Assembly (NCBI GenBank): GCA_963210315.1
Contig: OY723288.1
Span: 496,001-560,000 of the forward strand
DNA: 64,000 bases
Origin: Rhynchopus euleeides
Lineage: Eukaryota > Euglenozoa > Diplonemea > Diplonemida > Diplonemidae
Direction of reading: 5' to 3'
Position numbers and translations under genes: made by a program. Numbering within the stretch: the stretch's first letter is position 1; the number at the start of each line of letters is the position of its first letter. Under the pieces are notes generated by a model. The model was not told the DNA's origin and ran no database searches. It saw only the letters and a list, made by a program, of their open reading frames with translations. Of this stretch, positions 1 through 9,168 are shown in pieces.

Positions 1-1064
1 GTAGTCGCTGCGCTCACCTCCGATGGAGACGCTCGCTCGCCGGTTTTCCAGGTAACTCTGGATCCATCGTTGGAACTGCGGGGGTGTGTGCCGCTTCTTC
101 AGCTGCTGCATGATCGCTTCTTTGCTGACAGTGTCGAATGCTTTGTCCATGTCGAAGAGGAGGACAATGGCGGCTCGGTTGCGCGCTTCAGCTCCCCTCA
201 GCATCCTCACCGTGTTGCCCCGCACTTCGGCCCCTGGCTGCGGTTCCTGGAGTCGTTGACAGACCGCTGCCACTTGATCCGTGGCCGAGTGCAGCCGCTT
301 GTACCCCGCTTGGCTGGCGTGGATAGGGAGCATAGGGTGGTCTGGATGTTCCATGAGGTGCGTGAGCCTCTCCTTCAGCATCTTTTCGAGAAGCTTGCAC
401 GACACGCTCGTTAGCGCAATGGGGCGGTACGAAGCGCACTCGGTCGCTGGCTTCGTGGGTTTGTGGATGGGAACCACGTCGGCTCTCGTCCAGACCTCTG
501 GCAGGATTCCGCTTTCCCACGAGAGGTTCAGGACGTGCAGTAGCCCGCGTCGCGCTTCCGGCCCGAGGTGCTGCAGCATCTCCGTGTAGATGCCATCGGG
601 CCCGCAAGCAGTGCTCGCTTTTAGCGTTTGTAACGCCGCATCCAACTCTGCTACGGTGAAGGGTATCTCACTCGGGTGTCGTTCCCCGAGAGGCGCTGGG
701 TCATCTAGGGGTGTCCGTTGTAGCGCCATCCCCAGATCCACCGCCTCGCCTCCTCCACTCACCGATGCGTAGTGCTTCGCGAACATCTCTGCCTTGCCTC
801 GGTCATCCGTTACTGGCTCCCCTTTCTGCATCAGGGGGTATGCCTGCTGTTGTCTGTTCCTCCCGTCAAGCTCTCTGATGAGTCGGAAAGCTCCCGTGAT
901 GTCCCCGGACCGGGCAATGTTATCGCACCTCTCCTGCCAGGCTCCACGCTTGGCGTCGGCAATGGCGTTGTTCGCTTCTCTGCTCAGTTCAGCGAGGGTG
1001 GCTGCGTCGTGTGCGGATAGGGCTGGGGTCTGCTGCTGCCGGCGTTTCTCAGCGTTGCGGGCAC
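1..1064 (-). pseudogene. Element B ORF2, central part (reverse transcriptase), copy 1
   Basis: This is the middle of the element B ORF2, running off the left edge of the window. The full downstream part is visible at 29874-32821. It begins on the minus strand right after the element A poly(A) tail at the GGCACT duplication, and its first residues (RNAEKRR) continue the endonuclease half that ends at 6902. Confidence 0.85.
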
Positions 1065-1458
1065 TTTTTTTTTTTTTGCATGTTACCCACTGGGCCACTT
1101 CCCCGCTTGGCGGCAGCGGGTGAGGCGGTCGCCGGGCCACAGTGGGAGGCATTTCGCCTTGTGACGCCTCTCGCTCCCTGGTTGCCTTGAGTGCCGTGTT
1201 GCTCTGGCCCTCGGGCGGGGAATCGCGTCAGGCCAAACAGCCACTGCGAGGACGTCTCCCCTTGAAAGGAAAGGAAGAAATGGGGGTATTAGGGGAGGGG
1301 GGACAGTGAGAAAAGAGGGTGGAGGTTATGTTTGTGGAGGGGTCTTGGCTGTTGCCATTAGGCAGGCCCTTGTTTCACGACACTGTGTGCTGAGTTTCCT
1401 GTGAAGCACGGATGCTGGTAAGCAGCCATGGGTCACAGCTACGCACGAGGGAGGAATA

Positions 1459-4400
1459 TTAAACGTGTAAAGCCGTTTGTGCTGGGCGGCAACCCCGTGT
1501 AACTCTCACGTATTCCTCCAGCTTGCCCGGCAGTAGGCCTGCTGCCACCAGGTATCGCAGTGCCGCGCCCGGCTGCCCCAGCAGGATGTTATGCGGTGAT
1601 CCCGCTACACCTAGTCGGCTTCGTAGTCGTGTCGTGTGCGGGCAGGTGGCAAAAACGTGTTGCACCGTGCTGTTTTGTCCGCAGAGCGTGCATGCAGGGA
1701 CCCCGTCAGACGTGTCGAAGTCGTATACCAGGCGATGCCGCCGGGTCCTCAGTTTGCGTATCTCAGTGTCTCCAAGTCTTGTGAGGCCCTCTACGCGCAA
1801 CGGGGGTCTGCGAGGTGGCGCGTCTGTAGCACCCGAGTAGTACAGTGTATCCCGCCGTGGCGGCGGCATCTCCCCACGGATGGCACGCTTCGCCGCTGCC
1901 TTCGCAGTGGCGAATGGGATGCGGGTCTGGGGCGCTTGTTTCAACCCCTCCTTTGTTAGGGCATCTGCTGCCTCATTTCCCGCGACACCGACGTGTGAGG
2001 GGACGTAGCGGAGATGCAGCGTGGTGTCCTTTTGTAAAGCCAGTTCACGGATGGTTTGCCATAGCTTGTGTTCGAGGTCCTCACGGGCGCGGTGAGGTCC
2101 CGTCTGCAGGGCCTGCAGCACAGACATCGAATCCGTTATGACCGCACAGTGGTCCCCCGGTGACACCAGTGTGGTCAATGCCTCCATCGCACGCACAAGC
2201 GCCAGCAACTCTGCTTGGAAGCTGGAGGCGATTCTGCCAGCCTCGTGGCTGCTCTCCAGGTGTGGGGCGTTTGGCGTGTCTCCGCGATAGATTACCACCG
2301 CCCCCGCACCTCGGCCGTCGCTGACGCAGCCATCGGTGTACGCGTGCCATGCGCAGTCAGGCAAGTCCCGCAGCATCATCTGTGCAGATATGAAAAGCGA
2401 GTCGTTGGAGTATTTCGTCCGGGATGCGATGATGCCTGGGAGGGAGGTGCGGATGTCGATGTGCTCCGCGATCGCATTCCACTCCCATGGGTGCGTGGGG
2501 GTAGCCACGTGGAGGGGAGCGGCCTCTCGCTTTGGCATGGTCTCCCCAGATAAACCACACTCAGCGGAGGTGCATCTCGCTTGGTGCAACCAGCTGTACT
2601 TTGGTCCTACCAGGGTCGTCACCGCATTTCCTGGGGTACCGTCGAGCCTCCTGAAGCGTTCGTAGGTTGTGGCCACCGCTGTGTCGAGGATCGCGGAGAA
2701 GGTGTCTAGGTGGGCCTCCCAGAGCAGGTCCTCAGTGCGCGTGCTGGTAGGGCAACCGGTGATGAAGCGCGCTGCCTGGTGGTGCAGCCTCTCCAGCTCC
2801 GCCCGCATGGTATTGCTGAGAAGGGGGCCGTACACCCCGAGCGCATAGCTCACCGCCGGTAATGCATACGTGAGGTAGGCTGTGCGCAGTGTGTGCGCAT
2901 TACACCCCCACGATGAGCCTGCGAGCATCTTCACCACATTCAGGCGTTGTAGCAGCTTGTCTATAACCCGCTCATGATGGTACTGCATGCTGCACGTAGG
3001 GTCCAGCGTGACTCCTAAGTAGCGTGGTGTCGTGGTGCGTTTCACAGGTGTGCCGTCTGGGTAGGCGAGCAGGGGGCCTTCCGCAACCTCCCGTAGGGCC
3101 CCCCGTTTCCCGAACACCGTGTGCTCCGTCTTTTCTCTCGAGATCTCCAGGCCACGTGTCGGTCCTTCTGCGCAGAGCAGTTCCAGCGCCTGCTGCGCCT
3201 TCGCTGCCACCTGTTCGATGTTGCTCCCAGATACTACAATCGCGATGTCGTCAGCATATATCGCCGGTCGGACGTCGTGCCCGAGGCCCGCCAGCAGCTC
3301 CGCCATTTCGTCCATCACGATGTTGAAGAGAAGAGGGGATAGGACCGTGCCCTGCGGTACCCCCTCCTTCATCTCGTACAGCCCGCTGGTCGCACCCTCC
3401 ACAGATACCCGTGCCCGTCGATTTGTCAGGAAGGCTGTGAGCCAGGTGCGGTATCGACGCGGGAAGCCCATTTCCTCTATCCTGCGCAGTACGATATCCC
3501 GTTTTACGCGATCGAAAGCCTGCTGCATGTCTACGAAGAGGACCACCGATACCCGTGGTTTCCGCTGGGGCTTCGGGATAATTCTGATGGAGTAGGGCCC
3601 CGTCTGCTCCGTTTCATCCGGAGGTTCCTGCACGAGCTGTACGATATGCGCTAGTTGGTCTTCTGTGGAGCGCAGCTTTCTGAAACCTGCCTGCACTGGG
3701 TGGTGCTGAGCGCAGGGCAGCGTGTCGTCCTCCATGAGCTGGACCAGACGCGCCTTTATCATCCTTTCCAGCACCTTGCAGCTGGTGCTGGTCAGCGCGA
3801 TGGGGCGGTATGACTCCGGTTTTGTGGCCGGACGTTTGGGCTTGTGTATCGGCACCAGGGTAGCCCGCGTCCAGGCGTCGGGCAGGACTCCCGTGCACCA
3901 CGAGAGGTTTAGAATGCCGAGGAAGGCTGCCCGTGCCCGTGGCCCGAGGTTGAGGAGGAATTCGTTCGGAATTTCATCGGGTCCGGGTGCCTTCCTCTTT
4001 CCCAGCGCCGCGAGCGCAACCCTGAGTTCCTCCATTGTGAAAGGCTGCTCGCTGGGGTGTAGCTCTGCCTGGTTATCGCTGGCAGACGGCGCTGTGCGGA
4101 GAGATTGTGTGGCGTTGGGGTCGAGCTTGGTACCTCCTCCACTCACCCCGGCGAAGTGCGCAGCCAGCATATCTGCTTTCTCCATTGGGGCGGTCACCGG
4201 CTTCCCGTCTCTCACCAGTGGGAAGTTGGCATCTTTGATACTGCGGCCATCCAGCTCGCGGATCAGGGTGTACGCAGCCGAGGGGTTGACGCCTGCTGCC
4301 TCGCAGCGTTTCTCCCACTGCACCCTTTTGGCCGCCGCCACCTCTACGGTCGCCTCCTGACGTAGTCTCTGCAGGTGTAGAGCGTCTTTCTGAGCGTCTT

Positions 4401-5478
4401 TCGCAGTCGGAGGCTCAGCTTGTTGTCGTCGGGTCTCCTCGTTTCGTGCAGCGATGGCCCGTTTCACCCGAGCGTTGAACCACCGTTTCCGATTTGGGCG
4501 GCGGCGCTGCTGGGGGATATGCTTTAGGGCGACGTTGTTTAGGAGGCCCTTGAAACAGTGGTAGGCCTCGTAGGGGTTTTTCCATGCCTCCGCCTGGGGT
4601 GCCCTACTCTCCATCTCTGCCGCATAGCCCTTCCAGTCAGCGCGTGACCAGCACCATCTTACTCGCACATGCTTCGTCGCCTCGGACATTTCCTTGGGGG
4701 CCCCACCGAAGGGGAGGCAGAGCTCTATCGGGAGATGGTCTGATCCCAGGCTGTCAAGCGTCTTCCAGGTGCACCCATCCCAGGAGCTATGGGATATCAC
4801 GATGTCTGGTGAGGAGCGCGTGCCGTGTCCGATGCGTGTCGGCACCTCTGGGTCATTCCAGGCGATCATACCGTTTAGGAGCATCCACCGGTGTAGGAGT
4901 ACACCTTGCGGATCCTGTGTCGCTGCGGCATCCCAGGTGGCGTGGTGGACGTTGAAGTCCCCAGCGATGATGGTTTGGTCATCGGTGGGGAGGTCCTCCG
5001 GGTCGAAGTCGTCGGTGCGTTTATCGTCGGGGGACCCTCCGATACCACCCGGGCGGTACACATTCACCATTGTGACCGCCCGCCCATCTTTCCCCGTCAC
5101 CCTCACGTCGAGCCTCTCGGTGCAGGAGGAGTCGGGGGTGACGTAGACCGTCTCAGCGTGGAGGGAATTTCGTGTGAAGGTCGCAACTCCTCCTCCGCTC
5201 TCCAGATCACCCGTACTTCGCTTGCGAGTCCTTCGCCGCAGGTGCGTTGCGTAGCCCTCTATCTTGAGGGTGGCGGTCTGAGCCCTTTTTAGCTCTTGTA
5301 TAAGGAGTACGTCGTAGTGATTTTTAGATACGTGGTGTTCGAACTCTGCCCTGCGCGCCCCCTCCAAGCCGTTGGCATTCCAGGAGAGGACACGCAGCGT
5401 GGTTGGGGGCCCGGGGTTTCGCTCCACATCTCCGGCACACAAAAGAAGGCGTTGTCGGGTGGATGTGTGGTGGAGCAA
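1459..5478 (-). CDS. Element A ORF2: 2A / endonuclease / reverse transcriptase / RNase H polyprotein
   Basis: The reading frame has no AUG upstream of the endonuclease. 5478 is only a TTG, and the frame stays open back to 5772, inside ORF1 and in its -1 frame. A 2A-type motif GDVERNPGP (5433-5407), preceded by LLLCA, would release the enzyme with an N-terminal proline. Next come an APE-like endonuclease (NANGL, QELK, GDFNVHH, SDHLP), a reverse transcriptase (GVPQGTVLSPLLFN, YADD), RNase H (YTDG, QAEL, TDS, HVGVAGNEAAD) and a C-terminal C-x2-C...H...C finger. Roughly 1340 aa is normal for the I/ingi group. All catalytic motifs are present. Expression by -1 frameshifting is inferred from the sequence layout. 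Confidence 0.93.
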   Translation of the reverse strand: MLHHTSTRQRLLLCAGDVERNPGPPTTLRVLSWNANGLEGARRAEFEHHVSKNHYDVLLIQELKRAQTATLKIEGYATHLRRRTRKRSTGDLESGGGVATFTRNSLHAETVYVTPDSSCTERLDVRVTGKDGRAVTMVNVYRPGGIGGSPDDKRTDDFDPEDLPTDDQTIIAGDFNVHHATWDAAATQDPQGVLLHRWMLLNGMIAWNDPEVPTRIGHGTRSSPDIVISHSSWDGCTWKTLDSLGSDHLPIELCLPFGGAPKEMSEATKHVRVRWCWSRADWKGYAAEMESRAPQAEAWKNPYEAYHCFKGLLNNVALKHIPQQRRRPNRKRWFNARVKRAIAARNEETRRQQAEPPTAKDAQKDALHLQRLRQEATVEVAAAKRVQWEKRCEAAGVNPSAAYTLIRELDGRSIKDANFPLVRDGKPVTAPMEKADMLAAHFAGVSGGGTKLDPNATQSLRTAPSASDNQAELHPSEQPFTMEELRVALAALGKRKAPGPDEIPNEFLLNLGPRARAAFLGILNLSWCTGVLPDAWTRATLVPIHKPKRPATKPESYRPIALTSTSCKVLERMIKARLVQLMEDDTLPCAQHHPVQAGFRKLRSTEDQLAHIVQLVQEPPDETEQTGPYSIRIIPKPQRKPRVSVVLFVDMQQAFDRVKRDIVLRRIEEMGFPRRYRTWLTAFLTNRRARVSVEGATSGLYEMKEGVPQGTVLSPLLFNIVMDEMAELLAGLGHDVRPAIYADDIAIVVSGSNIEQVAAKAQQALELLCAEGPTRGLEISREKTEHTVFGKRGALREVAEGPLLAYPDGTPVKRTTTPRYLGVTLDPTCSMQYHHERVIDKLLQRLNVVKMLAGSSWGCNAHTLRTAYLTYALPAVSYALGVYGPLLSNTMRAELERLHHQAARFITGCPTSTRTEDLLWEAHLDTFSAILDTAVATTYERFRRLDGTPGNAVTTLVGPKYSWLHQARCTSAECGLSGETMPKREAAPLHVATPTHPWEWNAIAEHIDIRTSLPGIIASRTKYSNDSLFISAQMMLRDLPDCAWHAYTDGCVSDGRGAGAVVIYRGDTPNAPHLESSHEAGRIASSFQAELLALVRAMEALTTLVSPGDHCAVITDSMSVLQALQTGPHRAREDLEHKLWQTIRELALQKDTTLHLRYVPSHVGVAGNEAADALTKEGLKQAPQTRIPFATAKAAAKRAIRGEMPPPRRDTLYYSGATDAPPRRPPLRVEGLTRLGDTEIRKLRTRRHRLVYDFDTSDGVPACTLCGQNSTVQHVFATCPHTTRLRSRLGVAGSPHNILLGQPGAALRYLVAAGLLPGKLEEYVRVTRGCRPAQTALHV
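5407..5433 (-). other. 2A 'stop-go' motif in element A ORF2
   Basis: The codons read GDVERNPGP, the D-V/I-E-x-N-P-G-P signature at which ribosomes skip the Gly-Pro bond, with a Leu-rich stretch before it. Placement directly before the endonuclease matches 2A-bearing trypanosome L1Tc and sea-urchin LINEs. The same motif occurs at 37164-37190 in the second copy. Confidence 0.85.
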
Positions 5479-5534
5479 GTGTTGGGGGTGGGGGGGTGTG
5501 TAAGTGGGGGTGGGGGTGCGGTGTCCCGTCCCCT

Positions 5535-6839
5535 TTATATCTCCACCCCTTTTGCCCGCGTTGCATCCTTTCCCCTCCCTCGGCCCTTTGGGGACTTTCC
5601 ACCGTAGGGGCTGGTCTGTGCGGATGTAGCGAGGGAATCCAGTTGGGTCCGTCGTCCCAAGGAGGCGATGTGTCTCGACGCCACGTCGACAGCTGGGGGC
5701 GGGGGGGGGTTCCCCACCCTTGGGGAGCCCGCGTAGACCCCTGCTTCGCGTGGCGACGGGGCGTCGTCGTCTTCATCGACAGCAGAGCAGGAGGAGGAGT
5801 CATCCTTTGCCGGGGCTCCCGAGGGCGGCGAGCCGCTCGTGAGCCGCTTGGCAGGCTTTCTCCTCCTCTTTCTCCGCTGCTCTGCGTCCTTCAGCCATTC
5901 CTCCACCTTTTTGCGCCAATCGTCCAGGTACTTCTGCTTGGCTGCCTCCTCCGCTTCACGGTGGAGTCCCCTGGCGATCTCTTGGGCCTGAGAGGCACGC
6001 ACCTCGTCATCCCTCTTGTGCAGCTCTGCTACCTGCTTACGCAGCGCGGCAGCCTCGGCCTCTAGCTTGTGCTGCTTCGCGTCCTGCTGGGTTTGCCAGA
6101 CCCGCACCTCCTCTCTCCACTCCCGCAGCGCTGCCACCTCCTCCCTGCTGGCTGTCAAAGCGCTGTGTAGTGCCGCGATATCCCCGCAGGTTTGCGGCTG
6201 TGGGTCGAGATCCATGGTGTTGGTGTTCGCGGGGGTGGGAGGTTGCAGCCGTGCGAGGTGGGTGGTCGCCTCTTTCAGCTGGCGTGTGCGGGACTTCTGC
6301 CACGCGAGCTTCGCCTGCTCCCACACCGCATCGCCCCTGCGCTTCCCCCCATGCCTCTGCACCATCTCCGTTTTGGAGTATGTGGCGCGGGTGGTGGGCT
6401 GCTCGCGGGGGTCGCGGAGCTTCGGGGGGAGCTGCAGGGCGGTGAGGGTGGCGACCCGCTGCTTCGCTCTTTCCAATTCTTGCTTTTCACGTTCCTTCTC
6501 CCTTGCCGCCCGCTCCTCGGCGACCTGCCTCTCCTTCTCTGCCCTCTCCTCTGCCACATCGACGATGGTGGCGGTGGCATCCCCTGCCCTGAGGAGGGTG
6601 TGGGGCGGCTTCCTCTCCGCAAGAATGCGGGCGGTTCCGCGGTCCACACTCGCAACCGTCGCCGTCTGCCACCCCAGCTGTTCGATGATGGTGGTGTAGG
6701 CCCTGGCGGTGCGCGCACCCTCAAGCCGGATGCGATACTCCCGGCATTCCGGGAGGTTTACCACAAACGGTGGTGGGCCGGCCGGTTGGCTGTCGGCAGA
6801 GCCGACACCCAGGGGAACCGCGGGGAGGTCGGCCGACAT
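5535..6839 (-). CDS. Element A ORF1, coiled-coil RNA-binding-type protein
   Basis: The protein is 434 aa and starts at the ATG at 6839, 62 bases from the element 5' end; the frame is open further upstream only because it runs into host DNA. A short N-terminal fold (residues about 24-95) resembles the same region of element C ORF1 and may be RRM-like. It is followed by a long charged coiled coil rich in E, K, R and A (about 95-330) and a basic Ser/Pro-rich tail. ORF1 proteins of LINEs coat the element RNA, and that role is inferred here. Near the end, the in-frame codons read G GGA AAG (5574-5568), a -1 slippery heptamer. The TAA stop is at 5537-5535, and the ORF2 frame overlaps the last 237 bases. 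Confidence 0.82.
   Translation of the reverse strand: MSADLPAVPLGVGSADSQPAGPPPFVVNLPECREYRIRLEGARTARAYTTIIEQLGWQTATVASVDRGTARILAERKPPHTLLRAGDATATIVDVAEERAEKERQVAEERAAREKEREKQELERAKQRVATLTALQLPPKLRDPREQPTTRATYSKTEMVQRHGGKRRGDAVWEQAKLAWQKSRTRQLKEATTHLARLQPPTPANTNTMDLDPQPQTCGDIAALHSALTASREEVAALREWREEVRVWQTQQDAKQHKLEAEAAALRKQVAELHKRDDEVRASQAQEIARGLHREAEEAAKQKYLDDWRKKVEEWLKDAEQRRKRRRKPAKRLTSGSPPSGAPAKDDSSSCSAVDEDDDAPSPREAGVYAGSPRVGNPPPPPAVDVASRHIASLGRRTQLDSLATSAQTSPYGGKSPKGRGRGKDATRAKGVEI
5568..5574 (-). promoter_or_regulatory. Candidate -1 frameshift site, element A
   Basis: The bases G GGA AAG, in the ORF1 frame, fit X XXY YYZ. A -1 slip leads straight into the ORF2 frame, which is open from 5772, and reaches the 2A motif about 45 codons later. 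The second copy is at 37325-37331. Confidence 0.5.
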
Positions 6840-6898
6840 TGTGTGTGGTGTGTAAGTTTGTGTGTTTTGTTGTGTATCCCCCTGGTAGCAGAGGTAGG

Positions 6899-7888
6899 TT
6901 AGGCACTCACGGCTTGCCGGACTTTTCCAGACCACCACTTTCGCCGTTGGCGTTTGCGCTTCCTGCCCAATCGCGGGACGTATTTGGCGGCCACGTTCTG
7001 CAGGAGGCCTCCGAGCCGGTGATACGACTCGTACGGGTCTCGCCATCGCTGCATCTGGCCACTTCGCGTCTCCATCTCCCGCCTGTACCCGAGCCAGTCA
7101 GCCTTGCTCCAGAGCCAGCGCTCTTGGTGGCTGGTCTTGCTCGCCTGCTGGCCCCGTGCGTCGCCATCTAGGGGGAAGGTGAAGAGCATCGGGAGGTGGT
7201 CGGAGTTTAAGTCGGCTAACGTGGTCCACGTGGTGTCTTCCCACGTGCAATGCGAGATGACAACGTCTGGGGATGAACGCCGTTGCCCGCTGACTCTTGT
7301 TACCTGGGTGTGGTCGTTCCACACCCTCATCCCGTTGTGGAGGATCCACCTGTGCAGCGCGTCACCTTGTCTGTCGGGCTGCGCGTGCGTGTCCCAACTA
7401 TGGTGGTGCGCATTTATATCTCCCGCTATTATTACTTCTCCCCCGCACGGAAGCGATCTGGGGTCGAAGTCATCGGTGCGTGAGTCGGCAGCGCTCGATC
7501 CTATGCCGCCGGGCCGGTACACGTTTACCACCCTGAGGCAATCTGTCCCTACGGAGATCTGCACGTCGATTCGTTCTGTAGAGGATGTAGTATTGCTGCG
7601 ATATAACTCCACCGCATGCAGCGGGTGCTTCACGAGGGTCAATATTCCTCCTCCTGTCGTTGTCGCACCTCCAGCCCTCGTCTGCGTGCGTTCCCGTTTA
7701 AAGGCTGTGTAGCCTGGGAAGTCGAGGTCGCCTGCCTGCGCTGCCTTCAGCTCTTGCACCAGGCAGATGTCGATCTTCTTGGCTGCGAGGGTGTGCTCCA
7801 GCTCCGCCTTCTTCGTCGCAGTCAGGCCATTTGCGTTCCAGGACATTGCCCGTATACGTCTGGGACCCGGGTGCTGCTCTACATCCCC
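6899..7888 (-). pseudogene. Element B ORF2, 5' half: 2A-like motif and endonuclease, copy 1
   Basis: An APE-type endonuclease (NANGL, QELK, GDINAHHHSWD, SDHLP) is followed by the start of the linker to the reverse transcriptase. The frame is ended by a TAA supplied by the first three bases of the inserted element A. Upstream is a 2A-like motif GDVEQHPGP (7888-7862) in which the usual Asn before Pro-Gly-Pro is His. The frame stays open back to 8566, inside ORF1 and -1 to it. Because of the insertion the gene cannot make its reverse transcriptase. Confidence 0.88.
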
Positions 7889-8256
7889 CGCGATGAGGAG
7901 GAGCCTCCTCGCTGTTTCCGCGAGGTGTCGTAGCAGAGGGTGTAGATCGGCGTGGTGCTGTGCATGTGGTGAGGGTTGGGGTGTGTGTTGTGGCTGTCCC
8001 CTCCTTTCCTCGGGGGTTGTAGCAGAGGAAGGTATCGTTGTAGAGGTGGGGGCGTAGACTCTTCTCGCGGCGGGAAGGTGTCGAAGTAGAGAGGGAAGGG
8101 CGTGGTGCTGTGCATGGGGTGGGTGGTGGGTTGGGTGGCGTGGCGCTGTGCGCGGGGTGGGAAGTGGGACGGGTGTCGTCGCGCGTCGTTGTAGAGGGTG
8201 TAGATCGGCGTGGTGCTGTGCGCGGGGTGGGTAGTGGGACGGGTGTCGTCTCAGCT

Positions 8257-9168
8257 CTACTTTCCGCCCTTTTTTCCCCCTTTTGGGGAGCCCTTGCCTC
8301 CCTTTGCCCCCTTTTTTTCCTCCGGGTTTATGTACGGGCTGAATGCGCTCGGGGTTGCCGGTGCTGCAGATGTGGGTATAGGAAGTAGTGCGGTGGGTGG
8401 AGTAGATCCCATCTTGGGTTGCGGGGGCGTGGTGGAGCTTCGGGAACTGCGGGAAGCGCTCTTCAACCTCCGAACTCCCTGCTTGGAGTTTTTGCGGCTT
8501 GCCGTGTCCGGAGTGATGGGTGCGGGAGATGGGGGAATGAACAGCTGTTGTAGCCGTTGCATGCGCTTATCCCATTCGGCGCTCTGCCTTTGCGTCTCTT
8601 CCTCCCTCTCCGCCCGTTCCGCGTCGCGGTGCCTCTGTAGGTCATGCGCCCAGGAGTTGAGTCTTCCTTCGAGGCGCGACTCCCAGTCGTCGATGTGCTG
8701 CGCCATAGCCTCTTCCACTTTACCCACTGCCATCGAGGCTCTCTGCACATGTCCGGTGACTTGCGCGAGGCCGTCGCTAAGCTTCTCCACTTCCGCTTGT
8801 ACAACCTGCATTGTGCCCCTCTCCTGTGCTCTGGAGCTGTGCAGCTGTGAGGCCAGCTCCTCCCTCTTGGCGCCCTCCGTCTGGAGGGCGGTCTCGCACT
8901 GCTGCAGTCGCAGCGTCAGGAGGCGGATCTGCTCGTCGGAGGGGGCGGTGGAGGTGGCATCTGTGTGGCAGGCCGGGTCTTCTCTGGCAGTGCCATCGTT
9001 CGCGAGGAGGCGTAGGCGATTGTGGGCATCCTGTAGGGCCTTCTCCTTCCACCTGTTGTAGGCCTGCTTCGCCTGACCCCAGGCTGCCTCGCCCTTGCGG
9101 TGCCCGTAATGGGTGAGGAAGGCGGTACGGGTGTAGGTAGTGGTGGTGCCGTCACGGGTGATCTGCCA
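8257..9168 (-). CDS. Element B ORF1 fragment, coiled-coil protein, copy 1
   Basis: The frame is open from 9168 to the TAG at 8257; the first ATG is at 8811. The upstream open part (a YTRTAF...YGHRKGEAAW stretch) matches the middle of element A ORF1, so the true start has been lost by 5' truncation. A coiled coil of E, Q, R and A is followed by a Ser/Pro-rich and Gly/Lys-rich tail. Two A AAA AAG heptamers (8317-8311 and 8275-8269) sit in frame near the end, the second 9 bases before the stop codon. The -1 frame is open from here into ORF2. Confidence 0.72.
   Translation of the reverse strand, partial: WQITRDGTTTTYTRTAFLTHYGHRKGEAAWGQAKQAYNRWKEKALQDAHNRLRLLANDGTAREDPACHTDATSTAPSDEQIRLLTLRLQQCETALQTEGAKREELASQLHSSRAQERGTMQVVQAEVEKLSDGLAQVTGHVQRASMAVGKVEEAMAQHIDDWESRLEGRLNSWAHDLQRHRDAERAEREEETQRQSAEWDKRMQRLQQLFIPPSPAPITPDTASRKNSKQGVRRLKSASRSSRSSTTPPQPKMGSTPPTALLPIPTSAAPATPSAFSPYINPEEKKGAKGGKGSPKGGKKGGK
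8269..8317 (-). promoter_or_regulatory. Candidate -1 frameshift sites, element B
   Basis: Two copies of A AAA AAG, in the ORF1 frame, fit the -1 slippery rule (the dnaX-type heptamer). The -1 frame then runs unbroken through about 380 bases of low-complexity DNA to the 2A-like motif and endonuclease. The second-block equivalents are 40026-40074. Confidence 0.5.

Larger units (their letters stand above)
1065..6901 (-). mobile_element. Non-LTR retrotransposon A, full length, copy 1
   Basis: This is a complete LINE-type element on the minus strand, about 5.84 kb. It begins at 6901 with a short 62-base leader before the ORF1 AUG and ends in 13 A residues (T-run 1065-1077 on the plus strand). GGCACT flanks it on both sides (1060-1065 and 6902-6907) as a 5-6 bp target duplication. 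It sits inside ORF2 of element B; dropping it with one target copy restores the B frame exactly. Its order is ORF1, 2A motif, endonuclease, reverse transcriptase, RNase H and Cys/His finger, the order known for ingi/L1Tc-type elements. Both ORFs are intact, so it may be young or still active. Confidence 0.93.
1..9168 (-). mobile_element. Non-LTR retrotransposon B, copy 1 (3' end outside window)
   Basis: This is the copy of element B in the first duplicated block, interrupted by element A at 1065-6901. Boundaries match those of the second copy: the 5' end is near 9168, just beyond the open part of ORF1. The RNase H part and poly(A) end lie beyond the left edge of the window. Confidence 0.85.

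Noticed and set aside
5324-5803. 159-codon His/Pro-rich frame across the ORF1/ORF2 junction of element A
   Set aside because: It lies in the third frame, has no homology to ORF1 or ORF2, and arises from C-rich DNA.
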